The notes beneath the pieces are model-generated. The model searched no databases, was not told where the DNA came from, and saw only the letters and a program-made list of their open reading frames with translations. From Lycocorax pyrrhopterus obiensis (lineage: Eukaryota; Chordata; Aves; Passeriformes; Paradisaeidae): a DNA stretch of 64,000 bases. How positions within the stretch are numbered: the stretch's first letter is position 1; the number at the start of each line of letters is the position of its first letter. Below, piece by piece: positions 1-11,880 of the stretch. The DNA lies in contig JACSVZ010000007.1 in the NCBI GenBank assembly GCA_014706295.1, positions 58,046,975-58,110,974 on the forward strand. Direction: 5' to 3'. Made by a program: the position numbers and the translations under genes.

Positions 1-3000
1 TCAGGTGGAAAGACCCTGCTCATGAGGAAAACAAAAAAAAAGCAGCGTGGAAAATAAATACCAAGAAAAGGAAATGTGGCTGTTCATTCTGAAAGCTGGA
101 GGGAGCAGCAGAAAGGGGATCAGGACCTGGAAAGACTTTATGTGATGGAAAGTACAAGGTGCTCTCTAGTTAGGAGGTCTTTGTAAGAATTGTCTCATGC
201 ACCTCACCAAGACATACTGTGAATGCATTTGGTCAGGGACAAGACTCTCTTGTGTCCTCAGGACTTTCCACCCTGTTGGGCACAGTCTCAAAATACTATT
301 TTCCTTGCAAAATCATTGCAAGGCTTGTATTATTATTTTTTTTTTCCTAATCTCTCACGTTCACGCATTTAAATAGAAGGCAGGGGGAGAGAAACCCAGT
401 TGGGAGCACCATATGGAGAGAACACAAGTTATTGCTGTTCCCCCATTATCTTGGCACAGATTTCCTTTGTCAAACATTGCTTCAGATTTGGGACCTCATT
501 TTGTATTCACACTCCCCGTTGCTTCTTCCTTCCTTGGAAGCATCAGGAGGGACTTATGGTATTGCTACAAGGAGCTCTTTACAGGAAAGGAAATAAATTG
601 GGCAATGTGATTCAAATAATGGAAGAATGAATTATTTCACCATTTTAGCAGTTTCCCGTGAGGGATGCTTGAGGGAGAAAATGCACTTAACACTCTAAAA
701 TATTAAAATAAAAGAACCACACAACCTCACCCCTCTGGACTTGAACCAAACCGAATGGTTTAGGTAAGTGCCCAGCAGATCTTCAAGTGGCACAACCCAT
801 GAGAGACTATTTCTATGCGTGGCAAGGAAAATTCTCCATATTAATGATATCATGAACTGGCTCAGCTAATTTGGATTTCATCCATAAGGCCTGGTTTCTG
901 GCAGATTAGCTGAATTTTTTTTTTGCGTATGAACTCCTCTTTTAATGTTGAGTTTGATCCCATTTTCATGGCTGATATTCCTGGAAAATTATTTTCTTAA
1001 AGCTGTACTTCACATATATTTTTTTTAATGAGAGATGTTGCTCCCTTGTATTCCTGGAACAGGCTTAAAATATCCTGAGCAGTAACTAGAAGGTAATGAG
1101 GTGAAGGGAATTGTGCTGGATTTTTGCAATTCACTGGTACATTACTGGCTACCCAGGACAAAGCAGAGCGGTACTGTGGAGGTAAAGGGTCTTTCTAGGA
1201 GCTGGAATAATAGCATCCAAATGGCCTCCTAGAAGTTGTTCATGCTTTTGCTGAAAATTTTAATGGAAAGTTTTCAATGAGCCAACAAGCAATTCTACAG
1301 TCTCCTTTGTGTTCTTGACACAGCTGAAAAGGTCTGTGTGTAGCTATGACTAAACAAAAATAAAGATGCAGTTTCAAAACACCTCTCTAGAGCAATTTTG
1401 TGATTTATATGCAGATACACCACGAGCCCTCAGTGAAGTTTGTGTGCCCATGTGGAGCCATTTGGGAAGCAGGATCATATAGCCCAAATGGTCACTAGCA
1501 GTGCTCTCGTCCCAGCTGGAATGGACATGAAGTCCTGGGCATTACTGCCACAAGCCATTGCTTGATATAGACAGTATAAAATAGATGGTCTCAGGAGGCA
1601 TTTTCGCTGTGAGTTCGTGCCAGAATTGTGAGATTCTCTGGTGGAAATGCCTCAACTTTTAAATAAAAAAATCAAGTCTCTGCATTTCTGCTGCTTGTGG
1701 ACAGGGTCTCCAGCAACTGGGCTCCCAAAATTAGACATAAATATTGACTTTACACCTAGTTATTGGAGAAAACCGGTTCTGAAATGGAGCTGGGGGATTG
1801 CTCAGAAATCAAATGCGTCCTAGATGGGGAGGGTCTGACCTGTGAGGACACAGCAGCTGGATGGCTGCCAGCTCTGGAGACGGAGCATGAGACAGTTTGT
1901 GAACTTAAAACACATTTTCCAACCCTATGGGATTTTCCTTTAAGTCTGTTCTCAGCAGAGCAGCATATTATCGCAAATAGATGCTCTTTTGGTCCCAACT
2001 CCCAGGGGACAGAAATTAATGCTATGTTTGAACACGTATGTTTTCCCACTCATTGCTGAAGCTGTGCTTTTCCTTAAAGGCTGCAGAAAGCCGAGCATGC
2101 AGATACTGTTAATGCCATTACTTCAAAGTTAGAGCTGGAGTCAGTGCCAGAGAGTCTTTAGCAAGAGACGTGGCCTCTGTTTGCAGGGGTTGGAAAGTAG
2201 TTCCAGTGAGTCATCTCAGGCATCCTCCTGCACTGTGGCAGGACCTTTCTGTCCAGCCCCTCTGCACAGGCCTCTTTAACTCTTTCAGGTGCCTTAGTGT
2301 TGGCTCCTGTGCTCATCCTCGGGACTGCTGTTTCCATGAGACAGTCGCACGCTGTCCTGAACCAGGAGGGAGGATGCTGGTACAGCACTGCGCTGCTTTT
2401 TCCCTTTTGCTCCAATGCCATCACCCTCCTGACTGTGCCTCCTGTGCCACTGTGCTTGGGAATATTTTTACAGCTGTCCATCTCCTTCCTTTGGGAGGTT
2501 GTTTTTTTTTTTTCCCAGTGCTTCTCCTCTCAGTGAAAGTTTTTTTCCAGCCTTTTCTTCCCCTGAGGGTGGTTGGCGTATTTATGGATTCGTTGCTGTG
2601 CCAGCTCCCGGGATAAAAAGGTAACTCTGGGGCAACCCCACTGCTGGCTTTGCTGCTCCATTGGGCACACACACTGAATCTGGAGAACTGTGTTAGCCGA
2701 AATAACAAGATCTCACGGTCTTTAATGCCTTCCCCTTCCCTGGGACCCCAAACACATCACTTTGGATATGAGGACTAACTAGGGGACAACAACTCCCAGA
2801 AAGCGACCATGCCCCCCAGGACCCAAACCATCTTGCCTCACATATGACTTTACAATTAAGAAGAGAGTTTTGCTCGTGGACCTAAATCTGTGAAGGTGAG
2901 AGACCTCTCAGTTTGAATGCAAATGATGCTAGATATTACATAAGGTAAACCAACATTTTTTGGTAATCTTTTAATTATTAGACATTACCTTAAAACTCAT

Positions 3001-6000
3001 TTTCCCTGGTATTATTTGGGGAAAAAAGGGAGATGAATGCTAGTTCAATAACCCAGATAAGAATTCATTCATTCACTCCCCCTTGGCATAAAACATGGGG
3101 CGACAATTCGTAAAACTTTCATTCTTTAGTAACATATTCCCTGACTTAGGTGGAAGACCCATAGGTTGAGGTACAAGGGTAATATGACTGGGGAATGGCA
3201 AATGGTCACTCTTAAAAGCAAATGAGAAATATAATAACTTGGATTTTTTTCATTGCAAAGATAAATAATAATTTGACAGATGTCATTACTGTTTAATGAC
3301 TTTGAACAGAACAATTGAAGGAAATATGTTTGCTCTTCCTCATCCCTTGCCATTTCCATGATGTCATTAGGTCTGGCCATAACAACTGGAAAGTTAGAAC
3401 ATAGGAAAGACACTGCCTGCTTGGCAAAACATACTCAGTGATGCAGAGCAGCCACGATGTGTATCAGTAGTGCAGACATCAAAGTATCAAGGTTTATCAA
3501 GAGAGCAGAAAATGAGAAGCAAGTTTTAGTGGAAGTACTTTGCATTGGTTTAATCAGTAACAGCCATCGCAATGATGACTTAGTGAAAACACTGCCACAT
3601 CTGGCAGAAATGAAGTTTTTACATGTCTGGGAATTTGGGTTGCTTAGACTTCTTTGCTAAATTTTTGTTTTTCTTTCCTACATGTGGAGCACCTTCTGCT
3701 GTGAAGCATCTGCTTGGCTGCCTGGTCCGGCACCACCCATGAAGTGGCTTTGCCCCCTCATGTGGGTGGCTTGGCCACACGTACTGAGTCAATTATTGAT
3801 TTTGGGATGGTGGATGTGATTTAGTTCAAGCTGTAGAGATTGTCCTTCAAGGGCCAGAGGCCACAGTTTCAGTTTTGGTCTTCTCAGCTGATGTCACCTC
3901 CTGCAATGCTACACAGATGACAAGGGGAGGGAAAGACTAGACCTGACTGTGTTGGAGTAGTGGAGAAGAAAAGGGTCATTTTTTCAAATCCCTCCATGTC
4001 TCTTTGCAGCAGTCCATTGCCGCGTAAGCAAAATTTCAAAATCTGTTTGCCCATCCATGTATCAGAAGAATCATTCCAAAAAGTTCTTTTCTAAAGCTCT
4101 GGGCACAAGGGTGCTAGGTTGGGCCAAACTCACAAAGCAGCATCTTCATCTCTGACATAGCAGTGAGCAGCTTTAATGTAATACGCCATTCACCAAAGCA
4201 AATTTAGGTCTTGTCCTGAACTCTAACAGAAGGTTGTGCCAGCTCATTTCTTGCAGAAGCCTTTTTCATTAGCTTATGACAGCACTCAACCACCCCGACA
4301 CATGGTTCAACCCTCTTTTTTGCAAACCTTGTTAAAATTTTGTCCTCAAGAACTTTCATATAGTGATAAGTTCCCTGGGTTAATCACATACCATGCAAAG
4401 AAATATTTCTTTTTAAGCTGTTTGACTTTTCCATCTTTCCAATCCATTCCCTCAGGCCTGTTGCTGACCTTAAGAAAAATCCCATCATTCTACATCCAAA
4501 CCACCAATACACATTCAAATGGTCTAACTCCTTGTTTAGTATTCTTTGTGATTCCTCTTGCCCTTCAAGCACCACGTATCTAACACAAAAGAATAGACAG
4601 TGGGGCTTAGGTGGAATTTAGGCTGGATAAATCTGGATAAAGCAACATGGCTGCTTCATCTACTCCTCTAATTCCTGGCACTATCCTTCACAATGTGTGC
4701 TTTAGTTTGCTTAGTCTCTACACACAGCTTTCAGACTGCCAATGTCATTCATGGTGCAGTGTTGTCCCCTGCTGTGCTTGATGCACAAGGACATCCACTG
4801 GCTGCTGACATGGGCTGGAGGAATCAGCTCTCTTCGTTGGGCTGCTGCAGCTCCTGGGCTGTCAGCTGAGCCCTGGCTCACCAACGAGGTGCTGGTGGCT
4901 GTGGGAGGGATTGGTGCAGAGCTCTTCTGGGCCTCTCTGGAGCATAAAGTCAAAGTAAAATCAAAGCAGGAGTGGCAGCAGTACTAAGAGAAGCTGCATA
5001 ACAGAGCCAGAGGCAAAGGTAAGAAGCAGCTCAGGTGCTGCAGGCTCACCCCCAGTCACAGCTGTAGGGGCAGGGGACAGTGGGGACTTTGTCACCACAG
5101 CACTCAGAGCACTGCTGCAGAAACCATCTGCCCTGAGAAACAGAAACCCAAAGCACACACCTCTGTCTCCACGGGTTCGAGTGGATTGTGCAGCCGCAGG
5201 ACAATACAGGGATGTGTGTGAGGAAGAGATAGCAGCGATAGTTATCTCGGGTCTTTGCATCCGAAAGCACCTTCAGAAGGAAAAGGCCCTAAGATGCTTG
5301 GTGGTGTACGTGGAGCCTCTCAAATGAGTGTGGAATAACTATGGTGATTCAGGCAAAAGGCATCTTTTTGGTATAAAGACTGTTCAGGCTTCCTGGATGT
5401 GAAAAAGCCTGAGGATCACTACATCACCTCTGACTTGTGTGACTCAGGACACAGAATTAAACCTTCTGCGGGGAGACTGAGAATTAGTGGTTCTGTAAAA
5501 TTCATCCTCAAAAAATCCAGCTGTGAAAACCTTTGAATTGCACTGGTGGGTTTCTGTTGTGTTGTCATGCCTTGAATGTTTTATTGAGATCCCTGGCTTA
5601 TTCTGGATGAGACCAGGAAGATTGGCAGAGAAGTCTTTTTAGGTCCTGAGAGGCAAAATGAACATAGCTGTTCAGTGGCTGCCAGTTTAAAGAGCCAGAT
5701 CTTAAAAGAGTCAATGCTTTCTTGTCTCAAGGATAAAGTTCAAATCTGTGTGATCAAAATTGGATGGACATTAAAAGGAAAAAAAAACCCCACTGCAAAT
5801 ATCCATGCAAATAAACATTACAGCTCTCTTTCAGTACTATTTATATCTATTTCAGTTTAATGACCCCAAACATTGTATGAAGAGTTTCCCTAATGTGCTA
5901 CCAAGACTGTTTATAGAGACAACTGTCTCAAGAATGTGGTAGTGTGAAGACTCCCACGGCAGCACCCATGCAGGAATTGCAAATCTGCTTGGGCAGTCTC

Positions 6001-7125
6001 TTCCTGTCGGAGTTTCCACAGGGGAAAAAAAAGTGATGGTCTGAGGCTTGAGTTATCACTTACACACGGTGGCAAGCAAGGATGGGCTAAAACCAGCATG
6101 CATTAGCAATCAATTACAAATGGCTAGCACGCCAAAAGTGTGGACAGATGTGCTCTCATGCCTGTAGCTGGAGAAATTTGGGATGTTAGGGCTCCCATTG
6201 GGTTTCTGCCATGTCTTGGCTGGTGGCTCCTGCCCCGTGGGGAGAGGCTGCAAGGCAGAGCTGCCCAGTGCTTGGCTTGTCTCCCTTGGGTGCTCCTGCC
6301 TGCCCCAGGACAGAGAGCAACCAGCCATGGGCAGCCCCAGGATCACTGATAGCCCTCTTCAAACTCCTCTCTTTCATGGGAGGACACGAGGAGCAGGGAT
6401 TTGGGTCAGTGCTGCGACATACAGGCAGCATATCTGTGGATTTGCACAGGTGCAAGCTGCCTGCTCTGGGCAAGAGCAGCAGTACTGCTCCTGTGCTACT
6501 AAAAATGCCAGAGCAGGAGACTCTCCCTTCTTGCTTGGCTTGTCTGGCCAGCACGGTTGGGATCACTGCTCCGTGATGCTCCAGCCCACTTCAGTGCAAA
6601 GTCAGACAGATTACATTGAATCACCACTGAAGAGCAAAACATGTGTCTCCTAACAGTAAGTAATGTCTCTCTTCTTCTATATTGCTTTTTATTTACAGAG
6701 CCCCAGTAAGGGCTGAGCTATTCTGTATGCTATTAATTAGCTGATCACATGCCAATGCTAATTTTTTTCAAATGGGTTCACTATTTATAAATGTTCACCA
6801 GTGTGTGCTGACACATGAAGGGAGGGAGGGACATATTTACACCATCTACTTTTTGCAGATGCTTTGCAGCTCTCCGTTGGAGGGATTGACCTCTCTCATT
6901 TACCAAAGATGCAACTTTGGCTCCTAAAGCTGTTTGTATGGTATTCATCTCTGTTCTGTGCCTGAACTAGAGTTGAGTTTGACTCACAAACTTCTTCTCC
7001 TCAGACTTCAGCCATCTAATGAGTCCAATCACCTCTGTCTGCACAGTGGGCCAAGTTAGTTGCATGCCATTGTTACTGCTCCTTAAGCATGGAGAGGGTT
7101 TTTTACTTACAAGAAATGCACTTTT

Positions 7126-7235
7126 GGAATAGAATAGGATAGGATAGGATAGGATAGGATAGGATAGAATAGAATAGAATAGAATAGAATAGAATAGAAT
7201 AGAATAGAATAGAATAGAATAGAATAGAATAGAAT
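7126..7235 (+). repeat. (AGGAT)6-(AGAAT)14 compound pentanucleotide array
   Basis: GGAAT and AGAAT units, then six AGGAT units (7136-7165) followed by fourteen AGAAT units (7166-7235). It directly abuts the 3' end of a minus-strand CR1 fragment and probably grew out of the CR1 tail. The apparent 101-codon ORF across it (repeating YSILF) is an artefact of the repeat. Confidence 0.97.
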
Positions 7236-7395
7236 AAAGTAGTTTCATTTGGATGGGGCTTACAGTGATCATCTAGTCCAATTGCTCAACCATTTCAGGG
7301 CTGACCGAAAATTACAGCACATCATTAAGGGCATTATGCAAATGCCTATTAAACACTGAGAGCCTTGGGGCATCCATCACCTTTCCAGGAAGCCT
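7236..7395 (-). mobile_element. CR1 3' fragment (minus)
   Basis: Contains avian CR1 3'-end phrases in reverse orientation, such as GATCATCTAGTCCAATTGC, then CAGGGCTGACC and ATTAAGGGCATT, ending around AGGAAGCCTG. It is 5'-truncated, as usual for CR1. Its 3' end faces the AGAAT array. Confidence 0.85.
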
Positions 7396-10300
7396 GAATA
7401 TAAATTTTAGAGTGAATAAATTTCATGCTAGAAATTGGTATGTTTTTAGGCTTCATGAATATAAAATTAGATGCTCAGTGGCTGCCTAAGTAACAAATAA
7501 ACACATTTTTCTTCTGTATTTCACAGAGCAAGCCAGCTAACTTTGGTGCTATTAAACGAACTCTGCTAGTAGTTGAATTGAATTTTTTTGTTGGTCCAGC
7601 CTCAGCCCTAAATAAACATTTGTAACCTCATAGCTAGGCACAATACAAGTCACCCTGGCTGAGAGACCTTTGCTCACGGAAAACCAGCATTTGATGTTCA
7701 AAAGACGGGAATGGAACCAGCATGTTAACGCATCTACTCACTATCCAAACAGTCCCCATTGTTACAGTTATTGCCAGCAATATCCTGTTTGTCGCTGGGA
7801 TAGCACTTTGGTTCTCCTGCCCTAGAAACAGCCATTTGCCTTGTGGCTAAACACTTCCAGTAAGGGACTTGGAAATTCACCAAAGCAAGGAAACGTACTT
7901 AGGGCTCTGGCCTCCAGCAAAACCTCTTCAAAATGCCTTGAGAAATAACCAGAATCATAAACTTCCAGGCATCCAACGAAAGAAACCATTTTTGCATCCA
8001 AGTAACAAATTTGCCCTCCCCATCTGGCATTGCTCTGATCCTGCTCTACACCCATCACATCCCAATCCTGGCAACAGGCCCTGAAGAAATTCAGTTTTGT
8101 GGACTGTGGGTGAAATCTGTGGCAGAATATTACTAGTGTGGAGCTAATAACTGGTCCGGACTCTTGTACAGCGCAGTTGCACATGTGGGGAGCCACCAAG
8201 AGCTTTTTGTGCCAGGCACCGCCACATACGAGTTGTAAATGCTGTGTGAGTTATCTGCAGGCATATCTGCTCCTTCCCTGGGTGACATTCAGATACTGCC
8301 TTTGATTTTCTTAGAGGCAGGTTGGGCCCAACTTTTATAAAGTGGTTCCAAGCTCTTTCATGTGAAAGGCACTGAATAAGCACTGTGCAGATCTAATTCT
8401 GCTGGAGCTCAGCTGTTTGCTTCCTCCGCACACTCCTGTCGCTACATCCGCCTGCTTCACCTGCTCCATGAGCAGCTGACCAGGGAAGGAAGTAAGGAGA
8501 TGAGATGCAGCAGGGCAAGTGCACAGAGCTGGTGCTTCAGGGCCATGAACAGTTAACGCCTTGGCCACGGCACTGGTGCAGCTGGAGCTTTTCCCAAAGC
8601 TGGGCTGGAGAGCATCACTGTCTCCCCCGAGTCGCTGGAGTCGTGGCAGTGAGAAACTGCTCTGAGATCACCACTGGAATCCTCGGGTTTTAATGCTTCC
8701 CCTCCCCACCCCCTACATTTTCCATTAGAAAGAAGTAAATTGGTAAATGCCCCGGGACTCACAACCAGGCTGTGACCTGGTGAGGCAAGAGGAAGCCCTT
8801 GCTAGCACAGCACTGCTGGTAATAACACCTGGGTGGAAAACCTTCCATGGAAAGTGAAGCTTTACAAAAATCTGCAGCAATTAATTGCTTTTGAGCATTT
8901 CCAGCACAGAAATGAGCCATTCAATCTGATGTTTTCAGCTTGTTTTCAGCTGTTGAAATGGTTTCAGCAGTGACAACGGCAGGGGTAGACAAACCAGTTC
9001 CCTGGGGTAAATTCAAATGGGAGCTGTGCTGCCTGTGCTGTCACCATGCCCATGGCACCCCTGTGACCATGGCACTGCTGTGCCACCTCTCCTCTTCCAC
9101 CACGGGCTGCCATGCAGATGGATGTTGGAAATCCAATGGATTATCCTAAAAACTGTAAGCTCAGGGGTACGGCTGCCCCAAGTGAGTTCTTTGCTCAGTC
9201 AACACCCACAGTATTTTAAACAGGCTGTGGTATACTTTATGCCACGTAATATTTTTATGAGTGGGATTCTTTCCAGCACTCTGCTCTAGAACTAATTTCT
9301 ACCGCTCAACCCTGTGTGCAATTTTGTAGTGAAATTGGTTTAATAAATGATGGGATTCCTCAAAAAACTGAAATTCCATTTTTGATCAATGCTAGTCTTG
9401 ACCACTGCCACTGGACAGGGTTTGTCTCAGAATAACATGTTCATATACAGAGCTATTTTTTCCCCTTATCTTTATGACTTTTCTCATTGAAAATACTTTA
9501 AGTTTATATTTATGTACTATAGTAGTTATGAAGGCAGATAAAAATAGCTGGAGATATTTTAGAGGCTAAATCTTCAAGCCCTGAAAATGAGGCTCGATTT
9601 AAAAGTGCCTGCATACTCCTTTTACCCCAAGGAAATCAGGATTATGCTCCTTCATCTTCCCATCCTTCTCTTAGCCCTCATATCCCTCAGTAAATTTTGA
9701 GCCCACTGGCAATTTCCACCACTTCTGACAGAGGAAAGGGAATCAAAGCAAGTTCCTGCGAGTCACCTTTGGCTGGATAGGGAGGAGAAACACAGAGTGG
9801 TGCCCCCACCAAGTGCCAGCCTGCCTGGCTGGCATCAGTGCCCTCGTGTGTGCACAGCCCCCATGCACATGTGTGTGCCCCCAGGCTCACACCAAAACCA
9901 CCAAGACTGATGCCCACACAGTCTGGTGCAAGCTGCTGGATGGCTTTGTCCATAGGCAGAGGTATTTGCAGGGCAAGGAAGAGAGTGGGAGAAGGGCAGG
10001 GGGTGCTGGGACCAGCACTTTGTGAGGGATGGGAAGATCTGACACACGGGAAAGTGGGTGCTGTTGCAATATCAGGCAGCCCTTAGGGATTTTGGCTCAT
10101 GGCAATGCATGTTTCCAACAGGCAATATTCTGCCCTGTACCTTGTCTGTGGAAATGGTTTTTTCCAAAGTGATCACTCAATCTGTCTGGTGGGAAGGGCA
10201 GAGGAAAGCGAGAGCTGCTTGCATTAGAAGTGACGCTGCCCACTCTTGTGGAGGAAAAGGTCTTCACATTTCCACGGATCAGATTCTGCAATTACACAGC

Positions 10301-10932
10301 TTTCTTGTTTGGCCAGTTCATCTGCTAAACCTGACACGAAGCCAGAATGCAAACAGGGATTTTTCCCATTACAGAATACCAAATCTATGATAAGCCACGC
10401 CATGAAAATTCAGTTTTTAAGGAGGTGGGGAGAGAATGAGGGAAACTCCAACTGCTGCTGCAAGATAAGCAATGAGTTTTGCAGTGTTTCTAGAATCTGT
10501 GTGTCAGGGATCTCATAAAAAGCCCCCGTAAGCCAAAGGAGTGCTGTGAGAAGAAAAACAGTAGAATTTGGGATAGTAAAATTTAAGCAGATGTTTGAAC
10601 ACCAGTTTTAGCCTATGAAACATCTGCGTGATAACTTTGGACACAGCTGGATAAAGTCAGTAATTGCTACAGAAAGAGGCCTGTGAATATTGTACTTAAT
10701 CTGTAGGTCTGTTCTGCACAGCAATGCACTGAATATCATTGGTGATCTTGACTATGTTTGTGTTTTTTTCTTATACTACAGATTCCCCTACTATAAAGTA
10801 TTCGAATCAATCACCACTTCTGCATTTCACTACCATCAAGTTGTAGTATTAAAATCTGTTTATAGATGGAGTAACAAATGTCTCTGAAAGGAGAGTTACA
10901 TACTGACAGCTTGGAAGGAGGCTATGCTGGTT

Positions 10933-10991
10933 TTCTCAAAGATCACTCCTTAAATAGGATTTATTCTCAAAGATTATTCCTTAAATAGGAT
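10933..10991 (+). repeat. 31-bp tandem duplication, two copies
   Basis: TTCTCAAAGATCACTCCTTA and onward through AATAGGAT is repeated after 31 bases with three or four differences (TTCTCAAAGATTATTCCTTA). Confidence 0.85.
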
Positions 10992-11055
10992 ATAAATATT
11001 GTAATTTATGCATCATTTGCCACGAGGGACAAGATTGTGATAGCATATATTTTTA

Positions 11056-11073
11056 TGTATATATATATATATA
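11056..11073 (+). repeat. Short (TA)n microsatellite
   Basis: About eight TA dinucleotides in RHOJ intron 1, in AT-rich surroundings, about 370 bases inside the exon 1 donor. Confidence 0.85.
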
Positions 11074-11435
11074 GTCTTCCTAACTGCAGACTGCGAAGTT
11101 CAGAACTTCAAAAACTAACCAAGAATACAAATTGATAGAGGCTGAATTATATTTGTTGTCCCAAAATACAGTAGATTTAACTGCACCCCTAATGCTTCTT
11201 ACTTGCCAAAAACAAGACAAAAATCAGAAGCAAACAAATAAGTTCTCTGAATAAATCCTGCATTGCCCCAATTTTATGAGCTGCCATCTAAGCTGCCTGG
11301 CAACCATCCAGGCCTGAATGACATTCCTGGACGAGAAGTAACCCATGCATCCCTTTTGAACTGTCCTCTTCTCGAGCTTCCTTCACCTCCCACCTGGCTG
11401 TCCTGCAGCTCTCGATTAAATTTCTTTCAAAGCAC

Positions 11436-11449
11436 TTCCTTACCTGCAT
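11436..11449 (-). other. RHOJ: RHOJ exon 1 splice donor
   Basis: On the minus strand the sequence reads TATGCAG then GTAAGG, a near-perfect 5' splice site. It follows the first base of a codon (phase 1) and occurs just where the protein match to the Rho family stops. The translation past it (GKEVL) is not RHOJ-like. Confidence 0.93.
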
Positions 11450-11621
11450 AGTGGTCAAACACAGTGGGGACATACTCCTCTGGGAAGGCATCATTGGCGT
11501 AGCTCATCAGCAGACAGGTTTTCCCAACGGCACCATCCCCAACCACCACGCATTTTAGCATCTTCTTGGTGTTACTCCTGCTCCCGTCAGTGCAGTTGTC
11601 ATTCTCCTCCTTGCAGTTCAT
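11444..11621 (-). CDS. RHOJ: RHOJ coding exon 1 (Rho-family GTPase, N-terminus)
   Basis: First coding exon of the Cdc42-family small GTPase RHOJ (TCL), a membrane-associated GTP switch acting on actin, focal adhesions and endothelial migration. The exon gives 59 codons plus one base. Residues 1-20 form the N-terminal extension starting MNCKE, the RHOJ hallmark; its relative RHOQ begins differently. Residues 21-59 are the start of the G domain, with the P-loop GDGAVGKT at 28-35 and the effector/switch I stretch [11 protein letters not shown] at 49-59, including the Thr53 that corresponds to Cdc42 Thr35. The reading frame is then broken by a consensus donor in phase 1, exactly where the next family residues (VTVTVGG) should follow. 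The start is set by homology and by a purine at -3; no in-frame ATG lies upstream. The remaining roughly 155 residues must lie beyond base 1. Strand and neighbour (divergent KCNH5) fit the vertebrate locus. RHOJ versus RHOQ is decided by the extension. Confidence 0.96.
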
Positions 11622-11674
11622 TCTTGCTGCTGCTGCCGCTGCTCTTGCTGCTCCCAGGACTTCCAAGTGCACAT
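11618..11674 (-). other. Upstream ORF in RHOJ leader, ATGA overlap with main start
   Basis: A 17-codon minus-strand ORF starts at ATG 11674-11672 and stops at TGA 11620-11618. The stop overlaps the RHOJ ATG (11621-11619) in an ATGA arrangement. The predicted peptide is [17 protein letters not shown], glutamine-rich because of the CAG/CAA tract. The upstream ATG has a poor context (T at -3, T at +4), so leaky scanning past it is expected. It matters only if transcription begins upstream of 11674, which is not shown by the sequence. Confidence 0.55.
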
Positions 11675-11880
11675 GAAGGAAAAATGAAGTGCGATTGTAT
11701 TGACTTTTCCTGAGTTTGGAGAAGGAGGGGGGTGGGGGGGGAGCAGCAAATCTCAAACTCAGGAAATCATACTAATGTTTCCAGGCTGTCACAGCCGCTT
11801 CTAACAGTTACCAGATCAGTCAAGAGGACCATCGAGGTGAATAAATTAAACACACAGAGAGGAATATCGTAAAAAAAAAA
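11622..11880 (-). promoter_or_regulatory. RHOJ: RHOJ 5' leader and proximal promoter region
   Basis: The region upstream of the RHOJ start on the minus strand. Immediately before the ATG is a purine-rich CAG/GCA-type stretch (11622-11655). Next come an out-of-frame upstream ATG (11674), a long C-run on the transcribed strand (G-run on the plus strand at about 11726-11741), and a poly-A run at about 11869-11882. It is not a CpG island, in contrast to KCNH5. Several GGAA/TTCC cores are present, compatible with ETS-factor control known for this endothelial gene, but such short cores are common by chance. The transcription start site is not identifiable, so the extent is approximate. Confidence 0.5.

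Larger units (their letters stand above)
1..11443 (-). other. RHOJ: RHOJ intron 1 (5' part)
   Basis: Everything from the RHOJ donor to the window edge is inferred to be intron 1, because no further Rho-family exon (for example the DTAGQEDY region) is visible on the minus strand. It is AT-leaning unique sequence. It contains one pentanucleotide array and CR1 fragment (7126-7395), a 31-bp tandem duplication (10933-10991), a short TA run (11056-11073), and moderately GC-rich unassigned patches at about 2170-2480, 6180-6580, 8500-8700 and 9790-10050. Open frames in those patches have no recognisable domains and many overlap on both strands, so they are treated as chance. Whether regulatory elements lie here cannot be told from sequence alone. 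Confidence 0.75.

Noticed and set aside
5170..5190. GGGTTCGAGTGG, resembling a tRNA B box
   Set aside because: The following CC is missing, no A box lies at the right distance upstream, and no cloverleaf can be drawn.
6183..6653. 156-codon frame in RHOJ intron 1
   Set aside because: The minus strand and another plus frame are also open over the same GC-rich patch, and there is no recognisable protein family. Chance.
6967..7272. 101-codon minus frame with a YSILF repeat
   Set aside because: Translation of the AGAAT/AGGAT microsatellite and the CR1 tail.
11427..11756. Longer RHOJ start upstream of MNCKE
   Set aside because: The extended frame begins with TTG and encodes low-complexity residues. 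The MNCKE start matches the family and has the same 20-residue extension length as recalled for human RHOJ.
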